Of a DNA stretch of 64,000 nt, positions 38,053 to 50,639 are shown piece after piece. The notes below the pieces were generated by a model. That model saw only the letters and a list, made by a program, of their open reading frames with translations. It was not told the origin of the DNA and did not search any database. The stretch is from Zerene cesonia (Eukaryota > Arthropoda > Insecta > Lepidoptera > Pieridae): positions 248,001 through 312,000 of the forward strand of contig NC_052124.1 of NCBI RefSeq assembly GCF_012273895.1. The letters are read 5' to 3'. The first letter of the stretch is position 1; every line of letters begins with the position of its first letter. The translations under genes were made by a program, and so were the position numbers.

Positions 38053-40395
38053 TCACCTTTCTACTGCACATGTCGCAGATCTTTCACCTAACAATATTTG
38101 TTCTAAACGAGAGCATTTCAATGATCTAGTGCTTCTCTTTTGTGGTTTATTTAACCAAGTTTCTTTGATCATATCACTACCTTTCTCAGCAATCATAATA
38201 ACAGGCGCGTTTATATTTCCATTTGTTACTCGAGGCATTATACTCGCATCTATCACGCGGAGCCCTTCTATCCCATAAACTCTTAGTTTCGGATCCACAA
38301 CTGCCATCGGATCCGTGGATGGACCCATTTTTGCAGTACAAGACAAATGATAAATTGTCATAGTATATTGTCTGATATAACAATCCCAATACTCGTCTGT
38401 ATATAGAGGTAGATGCTTACAATTGGGCACTGGTTTACTATTGAATCTGGCGCCCAAACGTTTCATAGCTTTTGTTTCAGCAACAGCCAAAGCAGCTTTA
38501 ACACCCTCTCGCAAAACTCCTACATCGTCAGGATGAGTTAAATAATTATGATACATAAGAGGATAATCTAAAGGATTTTTGGATCGTAGTTTTATAAAAC
38601 CACGACTCTTTGGGCGAAGCATCATTGGGAATATACCGAAAACATCCTTATTTGTAATGTGACCGAACACTTCTTCGTAAAACTCGTCTGTTAAACTATG
38701 TGCTTTCTTAACTTGTGTTCCGCCGTCTGAAGGTGTCGAAGCAGAGGTCATCATAAATTCTATGTCTGGCCAATCCTCTGTTGCATTCGCATATTTGGTA
38801 TTAATGAAAGCTACTACTTCTAGACCTATACTAGAAGTGAGTGGTCCGTCTTCTGACACAGCATACCGTAAAGCGGAGTTTATGTTTACAAGTCTATTCA
38901 TAACTAAGCTTATAGGATAGTCAACTTGAAATACTACTCCACCCACGGCAATGTGATCTTGTAAATTTCTTCCAACACCTGGTGAATCATAGATCACATC
39001 AACCCCGACTTCTCGTAAATGTTCTGCAGGACCAACTCCAGATAACATTAATAGATGTGGCGAAGCGATTGCACCAGCAGATAGGATGACCTCTCTTTTT
39101 GCGTAAACAACTTGTTTTTTATTATCTCTAATAAACTCAACACCATAGGCGCGTTTTGAATCTTTGTCAATTAAAACTTTTGTAACGTGTGAGAACAGTG
39201 CAATATGTAAGTTTTGACGCAATCTTATTGGACGAAGGAATGCTTTTGCTGTTGAACACCTTGTTCCTCTTCTCATAGTGAATTGATACCAGCCATAACC
39301 AGTTTGCTGGTCGCCGTTTACATCAATGATGTCGTAGCCCATTTCCTCTCCTGCTTGTAAGAAAGAAGCTCCAATGGGAGTGTTGTAAGGGGCATCTTGT
39401 ACTGAAAGATATCCGCCTGAAATGAAAATAAATCTATTAAATTCTTAAGCAATTCATCATCTATTTTAAATGATCATAATAAATTAAAATTCATAAAATT
39501 ACAATAATTGATTATTATTTCTTAATAATATGTATTTAATATTGAGATTTTTGTAAGTATTTCGCCAATATTATCTCAAAAATATTACTCACCGGTGGAA
39601 TGGTGTTTAGTATCTTTAGCCAAGTACGGATTACGTTGATCTTCTGATTTCTTAAAATATGGCAATACATCTTTGTAACCCCAGCCTGGGTTTCCAAACG
39701 ATTCCCACTGGTCAAAGTCGCGTTTATTTCCTCTGATGTAAAGCATAGTATTGAGTACAGAGGATCCGCCTAGAACCTTTCCTTTTGTCCAAGAACAACG
39801 CTTATCCTTCATAGCTTGACATGCGGAATCTTGAGGTTGCGTTCTGAAATCATAATTCATAGATATTTATTATACATTTCTAATATTTATTTCTTTGTTT
39901 CAGGTAACGTAACCGACCTCGCAAATTCAAACAAAAAAATAGCGAAAAGAAATACATTAAAAACTACTTTTAATTATGTGAGTAAATGTGTTTGTATCTT
40001 TATTTTTTAATATTCAAAACACATTTGTTTTGTCATTTCCATCCGTCTTACCTGTATTTCCAATCCAGTTTACTTTTATGCAAATACAAAGAGAGTAATG
40101 GTACATCGCTTATATCTGTTTCGTGTCCACCAGCTTCCAATAGCAGTACATTCCAGCCCTCAATTTCTGATAGCCTATTGGCTACCACGGCTCCAGCTGA
40201 ACCTCCTCCGATGACGATGAAATCGTATTCCTCTCTCAGGTACTTTTGGTTAAACGGTCTGTTCTCTGGGTCGAGTAAGTCGTAGTTGAAATACGCCATG
40301 GCAGCAAGCATGGCCGGGATGAAAGTCAGTTTGCTGAGACCTCCGATCGTGAGGGCAGCTTTCGCAGCCGTCGATGCAGCTGTTAGGATTCCCAT
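38053..40395 (-). CDS. GMC oxidoreductase B with altered His box
   Basis: Three coding exons: 40395-40052, 39843-39593 and 39416-38053 (donors GTAAGA and GTGAGT; acceptors GATTTCAG and CATTTCAG), phases 2 and 1, 652 residues, stop TGA. The ATG has a good context (ACAATGG). A hydrophobic N-terminus (about residues 12-36) precedes the FAD motif GGGSAG (about 63-68). The GMC signatures GKVLGGSSVLNTM and GAIASPHLLMLSGVG are intact. The active-site box reads YHLSCTAKMG around His 555, where A, D and E have HPTGT or HPVGT and C has HPVGS; the partner Asn (GNINAP, about 601) is kept. The C-terminus runs about 30 residues past the usual end and is basic with two Cys. A splice acceptor (AAATTACAG) 26 bases before the ATG implies a 5' UTR intron, and the UTR stub holds a five-codon upstream ORF (ATG CTA AGA AAC TGA). 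The full frame argues against a pseudogene. Confidence 0.95.
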
Positions 40396-41035
40396 TGTGG
40401 TTCAGTTTCTTAGCATTCTGTAATTTGAGATTGTTAATTAAATACATTTGTTTTCTAAGGCCATTCAAACTGCACTGTGGACGTCTAAGTGGGTTTGAAG
40501 TAATGTTTTTTTATATCACCCAATTAATCCACTACTGAAGGACGTCTGACGTGTATATATTACTAAGAAACCAGCTTTTATATATTTATATTATAAAGAC
40601 ATCTTCATTCTTTATTAATTAATAAATCATGATTTTAAGCATCTTCAAAATACTTTCACCTACATGTTTAAAGCTTATTTAATTGTTACTAGAATACATC
40701 ACAGCACAAAGTCACGACTTGCGCCAGTGCACACAAATATAAATAGTTGCCTCACTCTGAATAATTTACAAAGTTCACAGATTTCATTACAACTATAGTG
40801 GCAATAAACAAAGCCTAGTGTGCATTGTATGTATCTAATCATGTGTAAGTTGTATTGTAATCTATTGTTACAATTCCAACTAACCTCATTTGGATATTTA
40901 AAAAAATGATATTACGAAAATTATACAAAAACTTTGGAACTGTACAGTGTGCAAAATATGTTCCGATCATGTGGCTACTAATAAATTGTCAAAACTTATA
41001 TAGTAGATATTTTTTAATTAGGATAAACTACAAAA
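40396..41035. other. Upstream region of GMC B
   Basis: Contains the inferred 5' UTR splice acceptor of gene B (near 40422) and a TATA-like motif at 40738. Otherwise AT-rich. Confidence 0.5.
40738..40745. promoter_or_regulatory. Possible TATA box upstream of GMC B
   Basis: TATAAATA (TATTTATA on the minus strand) 343 bases upstream of the gene B ATG and upstream of its inferred 5' UTR intron. No convincing initiator was found, and the motif reads on both strands. Confidence 0.2.
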
Positions 41036-41140
41036 AGGGGGCAACTGAGCTGGTGGTTCGCATGTGAGTAAGCGATCACCGCCGCCCATGAACATTCGTA
41101 AAGGTACTGCCTCTCTTTATCTATACCCCCAAAAGAGAGC
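41036..41140 (-). mobile_element. S4 tail fragment (reverse)
   Basis: GGGGGCAACTGAGCTGGTGG then GAGTAAGCGATCACCGCC and CATGAACATTCG; matches the left part of the S4 copy at 45912. Confidence 0.6.
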
Positions 41141-41416
41141 TGGCTTTACGTTTTCAATGGCATACTGTCTTACGATACACACTGCGGGTCCGGTTTTGAT
41201 GAAGCTTAACCATTTGCGGTCAGTTCTAACCACGTGTATCAGGTCACACGCTGACAGTGTCCTTGACGCGAGTGTGTAATATCGCGGATCGGCTTACACA
41301 ACTGTTAGCTTATTACACTATCCGAATACTGCTATGTTGCCGAGTGATAAGGTTTATTTTATTTAAACACAGTGTTAATTTGGATTTATTATTGGCTTAT
41401 CGAAGAAAAGTCAAAT

Positions 41417-41604
41417 CCTAGTAATATTGTAAATGTAAGGATGTGTGTATGTTTGTTACTCTTTCACGCAAAAACTAATGAACCGATTGAAATGAAATTT
41501 GGTACGTAGATAGCTGGACAATTGGAATAACATAAGAGCTTTTTAACCCGATATTCCTACGGGTTACGGACTTACGCGGATGAAAACGCGGGGCGCAGCT
41601 AGTA
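41417..41604 (+). mobile_element. S3 short repeat
   Basis: CCTAGTAATATTGTAAATG, CTCTTTCACGCAAAAACTAA, CCTACGGGTTACGGACTTAC and the tail GCGCAGCTAGTA. Confidence 0.75.
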
Positions 41605-41949
41605 TATTAATACAGATGCGTACGAATGACTACTGTTTTTTCGCGCAATACATCAAGGTTTACCCAAGGGTCAGTTTTAGATTGCTGATTTGGTCGCCAT
41701 AAAAATTGGCCAATAATATTGGATTGCAAACGCGTTCCTAGTGGATGCCGCAATGCCAACGTGATTAGCGTTTCAAACATCTGAAGGAACCGCGTCGTCA
41801 CAGTGTTGATAAGATTAATCATTGCGATATGTGTGCTTTATATTCATTAACGTGTCTTAATTACATGTTATTTAATTTCATTTGTATAAATGAATAGCTT
41901 GGGTGAGAGATTATATGCTTTTTAATAATCTAGTCACTGACATCATAAA

Positions 41950-42243
41950 CGAACAATAATGCTTCGGCACGAAATGGGCTAGCTTGTACCGGGGAATGTG
42001 ATACATCCCCACAGAAGATCGCTATAGTAGCATGAGAATGCTACTGTGTTTTGTTCGGTGGGTGGGAGAGCCGGAGTCCCGTTGCCTAACCTAACCCACC
42101 TCAGTCCATTCCTTTATTATATTCGGCAATATTTTTCTTATTTCTTATCCCATTAAAGCGGACAACGCATTTGAGGATACCCTACCTCTGCAAATGTTCA
42201 TGAAAGGTGGTGATCGCTTAACATCAGACGGACCACTAGCTTT
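41950..42243 (+). mobile_element. S4 repeat, near full length
   Basis: ATGCTTCGGCACGAAATGGG, CTACTGTGTTTTGTTCGGTG, TTAAAGCGGACAACGCATTT and GGTGGTGATCGCTTAACATC. About 290 bases, noncoding. Confidence 0.7.
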
Positions 42244-44619
42244 AACGGTTACACGCTCTATTATCTAAATAAAAATTAAAAAGGTAAAGATTTTTTGGTG
42301 AAATAGTTATTTATAAACTACTGGACCAAATTTAAAAATAATGTTTCCTTGGGAAGCTCTCTTCGCTATATAGCTCATATTACTCATGAGCTATATTATG
42401 TTTTTTATTCCTCGCCGATCCGGGCGTAGTTGGGACGAGAAGGTAGAAATAATCTATACTTTTAATAAAATAAAGACAAAGAGTTTGTTTCAACTTGTGT
42501 TTCGAAATTTCTTTGGATTGAATAGTCCATTTGTTGAGGAAGGCTCTAAGGCTTTATCATCGTGTACAACGTGAAGGAAACCGCGGGACATAGCTCTGAT
42601 TTTTAATAAATTATGAATAATTGCTATAATAAATATCTATCCTTTAAATTTTGGAATTTGAATAAAGAAGGACTTTTACATTATAGAAACTATTATAAGA
42701 GTTTCAACTCTCTGCAATCTTTCCAAAGGAGATGTCTTAACTTTCAGTCATTAGTTTGTGGGTCACGAACTTTACCACTTATAGGCTCAAGGCAGTTTAT
42801 TGGTGAGATTGTCATATTGTCTCTTGTGTAATGTTCAAAAAGTTCTTGTTGACATTCTACGAAATTTTAATTGTGATTACCGATCGTTGGTACAATAATA
42901 GCCCCGCATGAATTGACGTCATGACATAAACTAGATGGAGGGAAAGTTTACAATATAGCAGTTGATTGTGAATGAATTTGATAATTTGTGTGTATCACGC
43001 CAGTGATAGGGGTCTCAATGAATAGTTTATATCAATGAACTGACTTTTATGGTCTGTATATTTACTTATTATTATTTTTAATATTATTCATATGGGGGGG
43101 AAAGTAAACTTAAAAATCACTAATTTTATACATAAATATAAAAGGCTATTAACGAACGATATTGAAAATTAAACACAAAAGTTCTTGGACCAGTAGGTAA
43201 TATTGAAGAATATTCAAGAAAATTGTAATATGCAATTTATATACAAAGAAAAATCCTACCAAAAGTTACTCAACGCAGCTAAAATAATTTTGTCATCGAA
43301 ATACTTATTAGTATTCTCACATATCATTTGAAAATTTAAATTATTGGTAATATTATGGGTATAAAGTTTGAAAATGAAGCAACTGCGCTTCGCTAGAATT
43401 TTCCCTTTCATCTAGGTCATACCAAAAAAAAATATTTAATATTATACCGTGTCCGTAGACGGGTAATAAAAATTAACATAAATAAAGATAATAAACGAAC
43501 ATAAATTTACGTATTGAACAATTCATGATTACCGTATTCAGTTGTATCGTGAAGATTTATTGAAATTCTACATAATATTATGTATACACGTTTTTTATTT
43601 GTACATTAATAGTCGAACGGCGGACGAACTTGGTTAAGACACAAACAACATTATGCGGGATATCTTATAGCGCAGATGAATGCGCGTAAACACGAGTGAG
43701 CTCATAGCATAGTCGCTGTCATCTCATATTCTAATAGTAGAGAAAAATTACACGAGGAGTAGTAGCAAGGATTCAATTAAGTTGATACTGGAGGTACAGA
43801 AGACTAAGGAACATAACAGCTGCTGACCCGCACCAATGAATATAATGGGTATTTTACACTATGTTTAGCCCACCAATAAAGAGTGTAACGGGTGTTTTAC
43901 ATTGTTTTCCTTTGAATAATTACCACGCATAGCATGTACAATAAAAAGTTTGACAATGGACCTGTACTAATTATATTTAAAAAGGGAAATAGATTAATGA
44001 GAATTAGGTCTGTGAGAATATTGTGCGCATGATAATTGCAAAATAACTCACTTAATAGCTTATATCACGTATATCCGATTTCTCTCATTCGAGGACGCTG
44101 ATTTGTGTTATCAAAACGTTCGGTATACATTTTTTGTGTTTTCTTAGCATTTATACGTAATTCATTTTACATTGTTGTCGTGTTGGGAAATATCCGAATG
44201 GCCACAATAGGTACGTCGTGGACGACTTTATATAGTACGTTGGTAGTTTTTTAAAATAATTCAAATTCAGTTCCAAGGATATTGCTTTGTTTGCTTACAA
44301 AAATGTCGAAACATTCCGCATTACCATTAAACATATGAAATCGCTTAAGGCGCACTTAAATGTTAAAAGTTTAAAGTCCTTTTGACATCTCGGTTACAAA
44401 GATATACACAATTTGTGTTAAGAAAGCTTCATGCCAGGGTTAGAACCATGGCTTAAAATAAGTAATATATTTTTTATATGAAATACAATAATGAAGGTTT
44501 CATGATTATAATTTCTCTGGCGCACGTCGTGGCATACATATCTTAAATCCTTCCTTAAAATATAAACAGAGCCGAAGAGACTTGAGTCATTCAACCCTAG
44601 CGTGTATTTCAAATATAAA

Positions 44620-44697
44620 CCTACTATATTATAAGCGTGGAAGTTTGTAAGTATGGCTGGATGTATGTTTGTTACTCTTTCACGCGAAAACAACTTA
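44620..44697 (+). mobile_element. S3 head fragment
   Basis: CCTACTATATTATAAGCGTG to TTACTCTTTCACGCGAAAAC, then lost. Confidence 0.6.
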
Positions 44698-45911
44698 CCG
44701 TATCAGCAAACGTAGTTTTTATTTAATAAAAATAACATTAATATCTTACCGAATTTTATTGATCGGCCAAACACGCACTAATATTATATACCAATCTTTC
44801 AAAAATAAATAGCTTCTAGCTACTGATTTTAAAACGAATTATGGTGTAAAACACAAATTCGTTTTCATAAATAAGCGAACACTGAGAGCTTTTACAGTTA
44901 TATAATAAAAGGATTAATAGACTAGTGAGAGCTATAAGTAATGTCGATACATCTCTTGCTGGTATGAAAGACCGGTACACTTACGGTGGTAGTATTCACA
45001 AGTCTGCCTTGAAACCTTTAGTGTCAGGCGGAGGTGATTTGGTAATAGTTTCACAAGACAGGATGAATATTTGTCATGCGTCTTGACTTTTTGACCCGAT
45101 ATTTTAATGGTGCTTAATAATTATTATTGTTATTATGCGGAGTTACAAATTATTCGTAATTTTAATTGTTAATTTTCTGTGTGTACAAATATTTGGCGCA
45201 TATTTTATTGATTATGTAAACCTACTATTTTGTTATTGTTTTCTTATTTCGTCTTTAAATGTAAGCCTTATTTTTTATGCTATTTTGGTAAAGCGCTGTT
45301 AAGGCTAATCATTTTATTATTTAAAAACTGCCTGATTTCCTACTATGTATCCATTGGAAATGCTCGAATTACTATGTTTGTCTGCCTTTTAACTTTTAAT
45401 CCCTCGATTGAACAAAAATATGAGAAATTATGTCAGGAAAGGATTTACTATAGATGCAAGTAAAGCCGCTGATGAAAATTAGTATTTTGAAAGAAAATTC
45501 ATATTAACTTAGAAGAGTTTAATATATTTTATAATGTATTACTCAATCATGTATATACTAATGAAATTTCGATACGACTAAAAATGTATTTATAGTTTGT
45601 ACGTTTGTATCATGTAGTAGTTATTATTTTAATGACATGAACCAGGCTAGGTTGGGTAGTATATTTATATATCTACGTACTGTATATCATAATTTTAAAT
45701 AAGATTAGTAACCTGCTTATCTAAACCGATCTAGTTAAAGGCAATATATCTATTTCATTAGAAGGTCGTTCCCTTTTACTATTATAATGAATTAAAACAA
45801 TTGGTGCCTTAAGCGATGTTTTTCTGATTATTGTGAGTATGATTGAAGTTGGATGGAAGAGCTTATTTTTTAATCGTTTGTAAAGTATGCCTTATTTGCT
45901 TTTTCTATGTC

Positions 45912-46221
45912 ATAGCGGGCAACTGAGCTGGTGGTTCGCCTGATGGAAAACGACTACCACCGCCCATGAACATTCGCACAGGCTCAGACCTCTGAGAATG
46001 CGCTGCCCGCTTTTAAGGGATAAGGGATAGGGAGAGGATTGATGACTGGAAAGAAGGAATGGACTGGGAAGGGCGAGGAGAAGGAAATAGGCCTCCCACT
46101 CACCGTACGAAACATAATAGCAAGCTACATATTATTTCACGCCGGTTTTTTGTGGGGGTGTGGTACTTCCCCGGTGCGAGCTGGCCCAATTCGTGCCGAA
46201 GCATGCTCGACTCCCACAATA
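45912..46221 (-). mobile_element. S4 repeat, full length (reverse)
   Basis: Longest S4 copy, about 310 bases: from CATAGCGGGCAACTGAGCTG to GCATGCTCGACTCCCACAAT. Reads, in element sense, GTGGGAGTCGAGCATGCTTC at its head. A 63-codon open frame across it is fortuitous. Class (SINE or LINE-derived) not decided. Confidence 0.7.
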
Positions 46222-48656
46222 AAAAATTAATTATTTAATTAATCAATTAACTGGGGACCGGCGTATGTTTAACCAATACTTATATTTTTTAATGCAAGTA
46301 TGCAATCATTGAGCATGAATGAAATGTTACATGCAATTACAAGATATTGTTAGTAGGTATTAATAAAATGAATTAATTGACTCTAATATAAATGATTCTT
46401 ACTAAATATAACTAAATCGTTTAGATGTACGCAATATGACTGTCTGATGTGTTATTCTATCTCATAAGTGTATTTTCAATATATAGGATAGAAGTATATA
46501 CGATGTACACCTTCAACATGTCAGAATACATAACAAGCCCTATCTACTAATTTCCACCTCATAAATCTCTAATAAAGTACTATATAATATTAGTATATTT
46601 ATCCTGATTAAATTCGCACTATACGAAAAACTCCGCGTGAATTATTTTCAGGTTGTATACATCCAATTGATATTTATCCGAAAATCTTTTTCTACTCTGA
46701 GAAATTATCTAAAAAAATACTTAGCTCGAGCGCCAGCTGATCGTATTATGTACTCTTAGTCTATATATAAATATGTTTTATCAGCAGATTTGAAGAGAAT
46801 TGTTCGTAGAATATTTAATGATTAGCCGTACCGCGGGTGTAATTTTATCGTTATATAAACAATGTATGGAGACAATAATAAAACGTGAGTGATATGCCAT
46901 TCATGTAGCTTTTTTGCACTTGAGAAGGCTATGAGAACTGTATCATGTTGTATAACCATTTAAATGAACCAAATGTTACGCGCCGCGCAACTGACATTTT
47001 TAAGAAAGAATTTAAATATTTATTTTGAAATGTATTTCGTCATAAATTTGAGATAATAAAAAAAGTTTTAAAGTCATTTGCGTTTTAGATAAGTATATAT
47101 TTAGAAAAAAAAATAATGGGGGTTTTTAAAAAAATCCGCAATATTTATGTCACTTTAATTCAAAAAGTTGTCTTTGGAATTTTGGAATTTTAGATATTTT
47201 AAAATTTATGTTTTCTTTTTATTATTATATTATAAAAATAAGTAATAATAATATGTCCATAAATATAAATAAAATATTATCACCACTACATCAAATATCG
47301 ATCAGCAATATTTACCTAATGTCAATCGTGATGCAATTCGTCGAGTAAAAGTAAATCACATCCCACAAAAACACAGTCACAACACTAGCACCTGTTATCC
47401 AACACTATCTCATTGTGAGTGAGACGCGCTATCCCCACCGGGGGTTTCGCAACCCGGCGAACGGTCAATGTTAATGCGAGGGGTAACATTTAGTTAATGT
47501 TTCTCATGCGCATTAGTTCCTTGTTGCCTAATAGTGATCCTACTGCGTACTAATAGCGTGACCCAACGTTGGCTGCTAATTCTTTTAACCAAGCCTAATT
47601 GTTCATTATTTAATGTACTCTACATTACTCTCTCTACTAATAAAGACACAACTGTTGTTATTAATTAATTGTAATTTAATGATCATTATCCATCGATTAG
47701 TATACTATTAAATTGTTTGGACGAATGATTTATATATACTGAAATTAAAAATGAAATTCGTGTTTGCACAATATGTACCGGATTAACAGATACTCTGTGG
47801 GCTTTCAAGCCCTTCCAATCAATTCTTGCCTTTGAATTCAAATATGTTCATCTGTTTGTTACTGAACTCCTCTTGAAATGGCATACGTTGGTTGTCTCAT
47901 AGTGCCTTTATATCCCACACTAGAGATCTATTCCCAAGAAAAGATCACTCTGTCTCATTATACCATACTACCCTCTGTGCTGGTTTAGCTGGTGTATGCT
48001 GACACAATATAGTGTAAATATAAAGTGCAAATTAAACAATTACAGTGCGTTACATTCGCGCTTAAAGTCTTTGAAGCGTAAGAAAAAGATTATCTCAAGT
48101 GATTGCCAAACTGCCAAAATATAATAAAAGTAAGATACTATTCTTCACGCAGGTTGGCCAAGATAATGTTTGATCCGAGCAAACTGCGCTTGCGAAAACG
48201 GGAAACCCATAGCATTATCTCGCAGGAAACTATATTGTTTATAAACAAACTAAATCAAGCCTATAAATATCGGGGAAGTGCGAGTCTGACTCGGGTTCCG
48301 TAGAAATAAGCTAAAGGCATTTTTTTACATAGCAATTTTTTAAAGTTTTTATTGTAGTTACGTTAGTTGGTGCTCATCATAATATTAGGGTTTCTGATAT
48401 AGATGTGGGTAAAGCAAACGTATAGTTACTATGGTAACATTACATATTATGTGTAATGTAATAATTTCATCACGATCTTGTGAGTAAAAAGTTATAACTT
48501 GTCTAATTCCTCGATTATGTTGTAATGCAGCTTTTATATAATAATAAGTATTGGCTTCTGTATATAATCATTTATTTACTTGACTTATTTAGCTTAATAT
48601 GCCTAAGATTAGGGCGTTCAACTAAACAGAAACAAACAAGCACTTCAGCTTTATAA

Positions 48657-48859
48657 TCCTACTAATATTGTAAATGCGAAAGTTTGTAAGGATGTGTGTG
48701 TGTTTGTTGCTCTTTCACGCAAAAACTACTGAACCGATTGCAATGAAATTCGGTACGTAGACAGTTGGACAACTGGAATAACATATAGGCATCTGTTTAT
48801 CCCGATTTTCCTACGGGATATGGACTTACGCGGGTGAAACCGCGGGGCGCAGCTAGTAT
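48657..48859 (+). mobile_element. S3 short repeat, full length
   Basis: CCTACTAATATTGTAAATGC head; GAACCGATTGCAATGAAATT middle; TATGGACTTACGCGGGTGAA and GCGCAGCTAGTA tail. Best S3 reference copy here. Confidence 0.8.
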
Positions 48860-49449
48860 TAGTATAGATGATAGAAGCCGGTCTAGTTTTCAATAATGCG
48901 GATGAAATCAGGCGACGCCTAGTGCACTACAAGCTACCTTTCCACAAATAAATTGTTCATTAATGATCGTGACAATGAGACTCGATGTGCGTACGTGCGG
49001 CTTGTGGTGTGCCCGCAGCGCCTTTCTTTTCTGCCTTCGACACAGCTAATTTAGCAACCGGCCGTGGCGTGTTTGAGGAAAACCCATGCGTTGTGTTTAG
49101 TCCAGCGAATAGGAACGCGAAGTGTGGTAGGTGTTTGAATGGTTCGGTTGAGTCATCCTTAGCTATATGTTAAAGTTAATTTGTTTATTAACATGCTTTT
49201 AGTACTAGTTTGTAAAGCCGATACTTTTGGACTCGATTTTGAACCACTTTAATTTAATTTAAACTTTTTACACTTATAAAGGTTCTGTGATAATACAATT
49301 ATTTAATTATTGTTTCTTATTATTCTGATTAAGGCCGCCGGGATTCAATTATTTACTTACTTATATGCAAGTCTATCTGGGAGCAAGTGTGACAATTCAA
49401 TTGATTCTATCCTTAAAGCGTGTCTTTTATTTTTATTTTATGGTATACA

Positions 49450-49629
49450 AGCTGAGCCCCGCGTCTGTATCCCGGAAGAATATCGGGATAAAAAGTTGCC
49501 TATATGTTATTCCAGTTGCCCAGCTGTCTACGTATCAAATTTCATTGCAATCGGTTCAGTGGTTTTTGCGTGAAACAGCAACAAACACACACATATCCTT
49601 ACAAACTTTCGCATTTATAACATTAGTAC
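49450..49629 (-). mobile_element. S3 short repeat (reverse), internal deletion
   Basis: GCTGAGCCCCGCG fused to GTATCCCGGAAGAATATCGG, losing about 20 bases of tail, then the normal S3 body to CGCATTTATAACATTAGTA. Confidence 0.75.
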
Positions 49630-50030
49630 ATGTACATTATATCATTAAAACATTCTTTTTGTACCGTAGTATTATTCGTTGTATATAAACTTTAAAATGT
49701 TTTTCGTTAAATATTGCTTTTCTGTACAAAATCAGAGCAAAATTGTAATTATAATAATTTTGTCTATTTAATCTCCAGCAAAACAATGGATGCGCCGTAT
49801 ATCTAGGTTACATTGCTGTTATAAACATTTTTTATTGCGTAGCGGAACATAATTAATTATCTTATCTGATTCCGGTAGACCGTTTAAACCAAGTAGCGAA
49901 TCCTACTCGTATTAAAATATGATATGAAAGGAAAGAGCGGGAAATCAAACATTAGGTGATGTTTCAAAAATATATTTGATTCAATAATAAAATTTGTGTA
50001 TGCACAAAGGAATTTACACAATTTTTATCC

Positions 50031-50208
50031 ATATATAAAAATTCTCGTGTCACAATGTTAGTTACCATACTCCTCCGAAACGGCTGGACCGATTCTCATG
50101 AAATTTTGTGTGCATACCGGGTAGGTCTGAGAATCGGCCAACATCTATTTTTCATATCAATAAATGATAAAAGTAAGACAGAACAGCGTTTGCCGGGTCA
50201 GATAGTTA
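50031..50208 (+). mobile_element. S2 short repeat
   Basis: ATATATAAAAATTCTCGTGT head; GAATCGGCCAACATCTATTT; tail ACAGCGTTTGCCGGGTCAGA. Confidence 0.75.
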
Positions 50209-50569
50209 AATACAAAAATGCCGAAAGGACAGGTTCGCAACAAATAAAACTCATAAAATTTGATTGAATCTCAAGTTACAAGTTATTTGCTGTGACTCAA
50301 AATGTTAATTCAATAGCAGAAAATATATACTCCGAAAGTGTTACTTAATATCAGGTCTCGTATACGCAAGTCAAGGAATTTCTTCACTGTGTCGTCTAAC
50401 GAAATTCCTACAAGGCCAACGTGCAAGCATGGAATACATTCTGATATATTCAATGTTTAATATAATATAGGCCCGAAGTAGGTATGTAAATTACCGAAAA
50501 TTCCTTTTTAAATTACCGACCAGGTAAATTAAAACACGTAACTATTAATTAGTTATGTGTTATTATTAC

Positions 50570-50575
50570 TTTATT
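50570..50575 (-). terminator. Poly(A) signal candidate for GMC C
   Basis: AATAAA on the minus strand 64 bases past the TAG of gene C, implying a very short 3' UTR. Confidence 0.45.
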
Positions 50576-50639
50576 CAGAAAAATGCATTATTGTATAAAT
50601 TTATGTAAGTATTAGCTGAAATAAAACATTTTTCTTTAT

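Larger units (their letters stand above)
41605..50030. other. Intergenic DNA with repeats, no gene seen
   Basis: AT-rich stretch between GMC B and GMC C with S3 and S4 copies, an S1 remnant (42290-42445), a two-unit tandem at about 43834-43910 (ACCAAT... GGGT.TTTTACA) and GC-rich spots at 47395-47485 and 48985-49130. No open frame longer than 107 codons and none recognised. Confidence 0.55.

Noticed and set aside
45912..46230. Open frame across an S4 repeat
   Set aside because: The same sequence occurs as a noncoding repeat at several places in both orientations.
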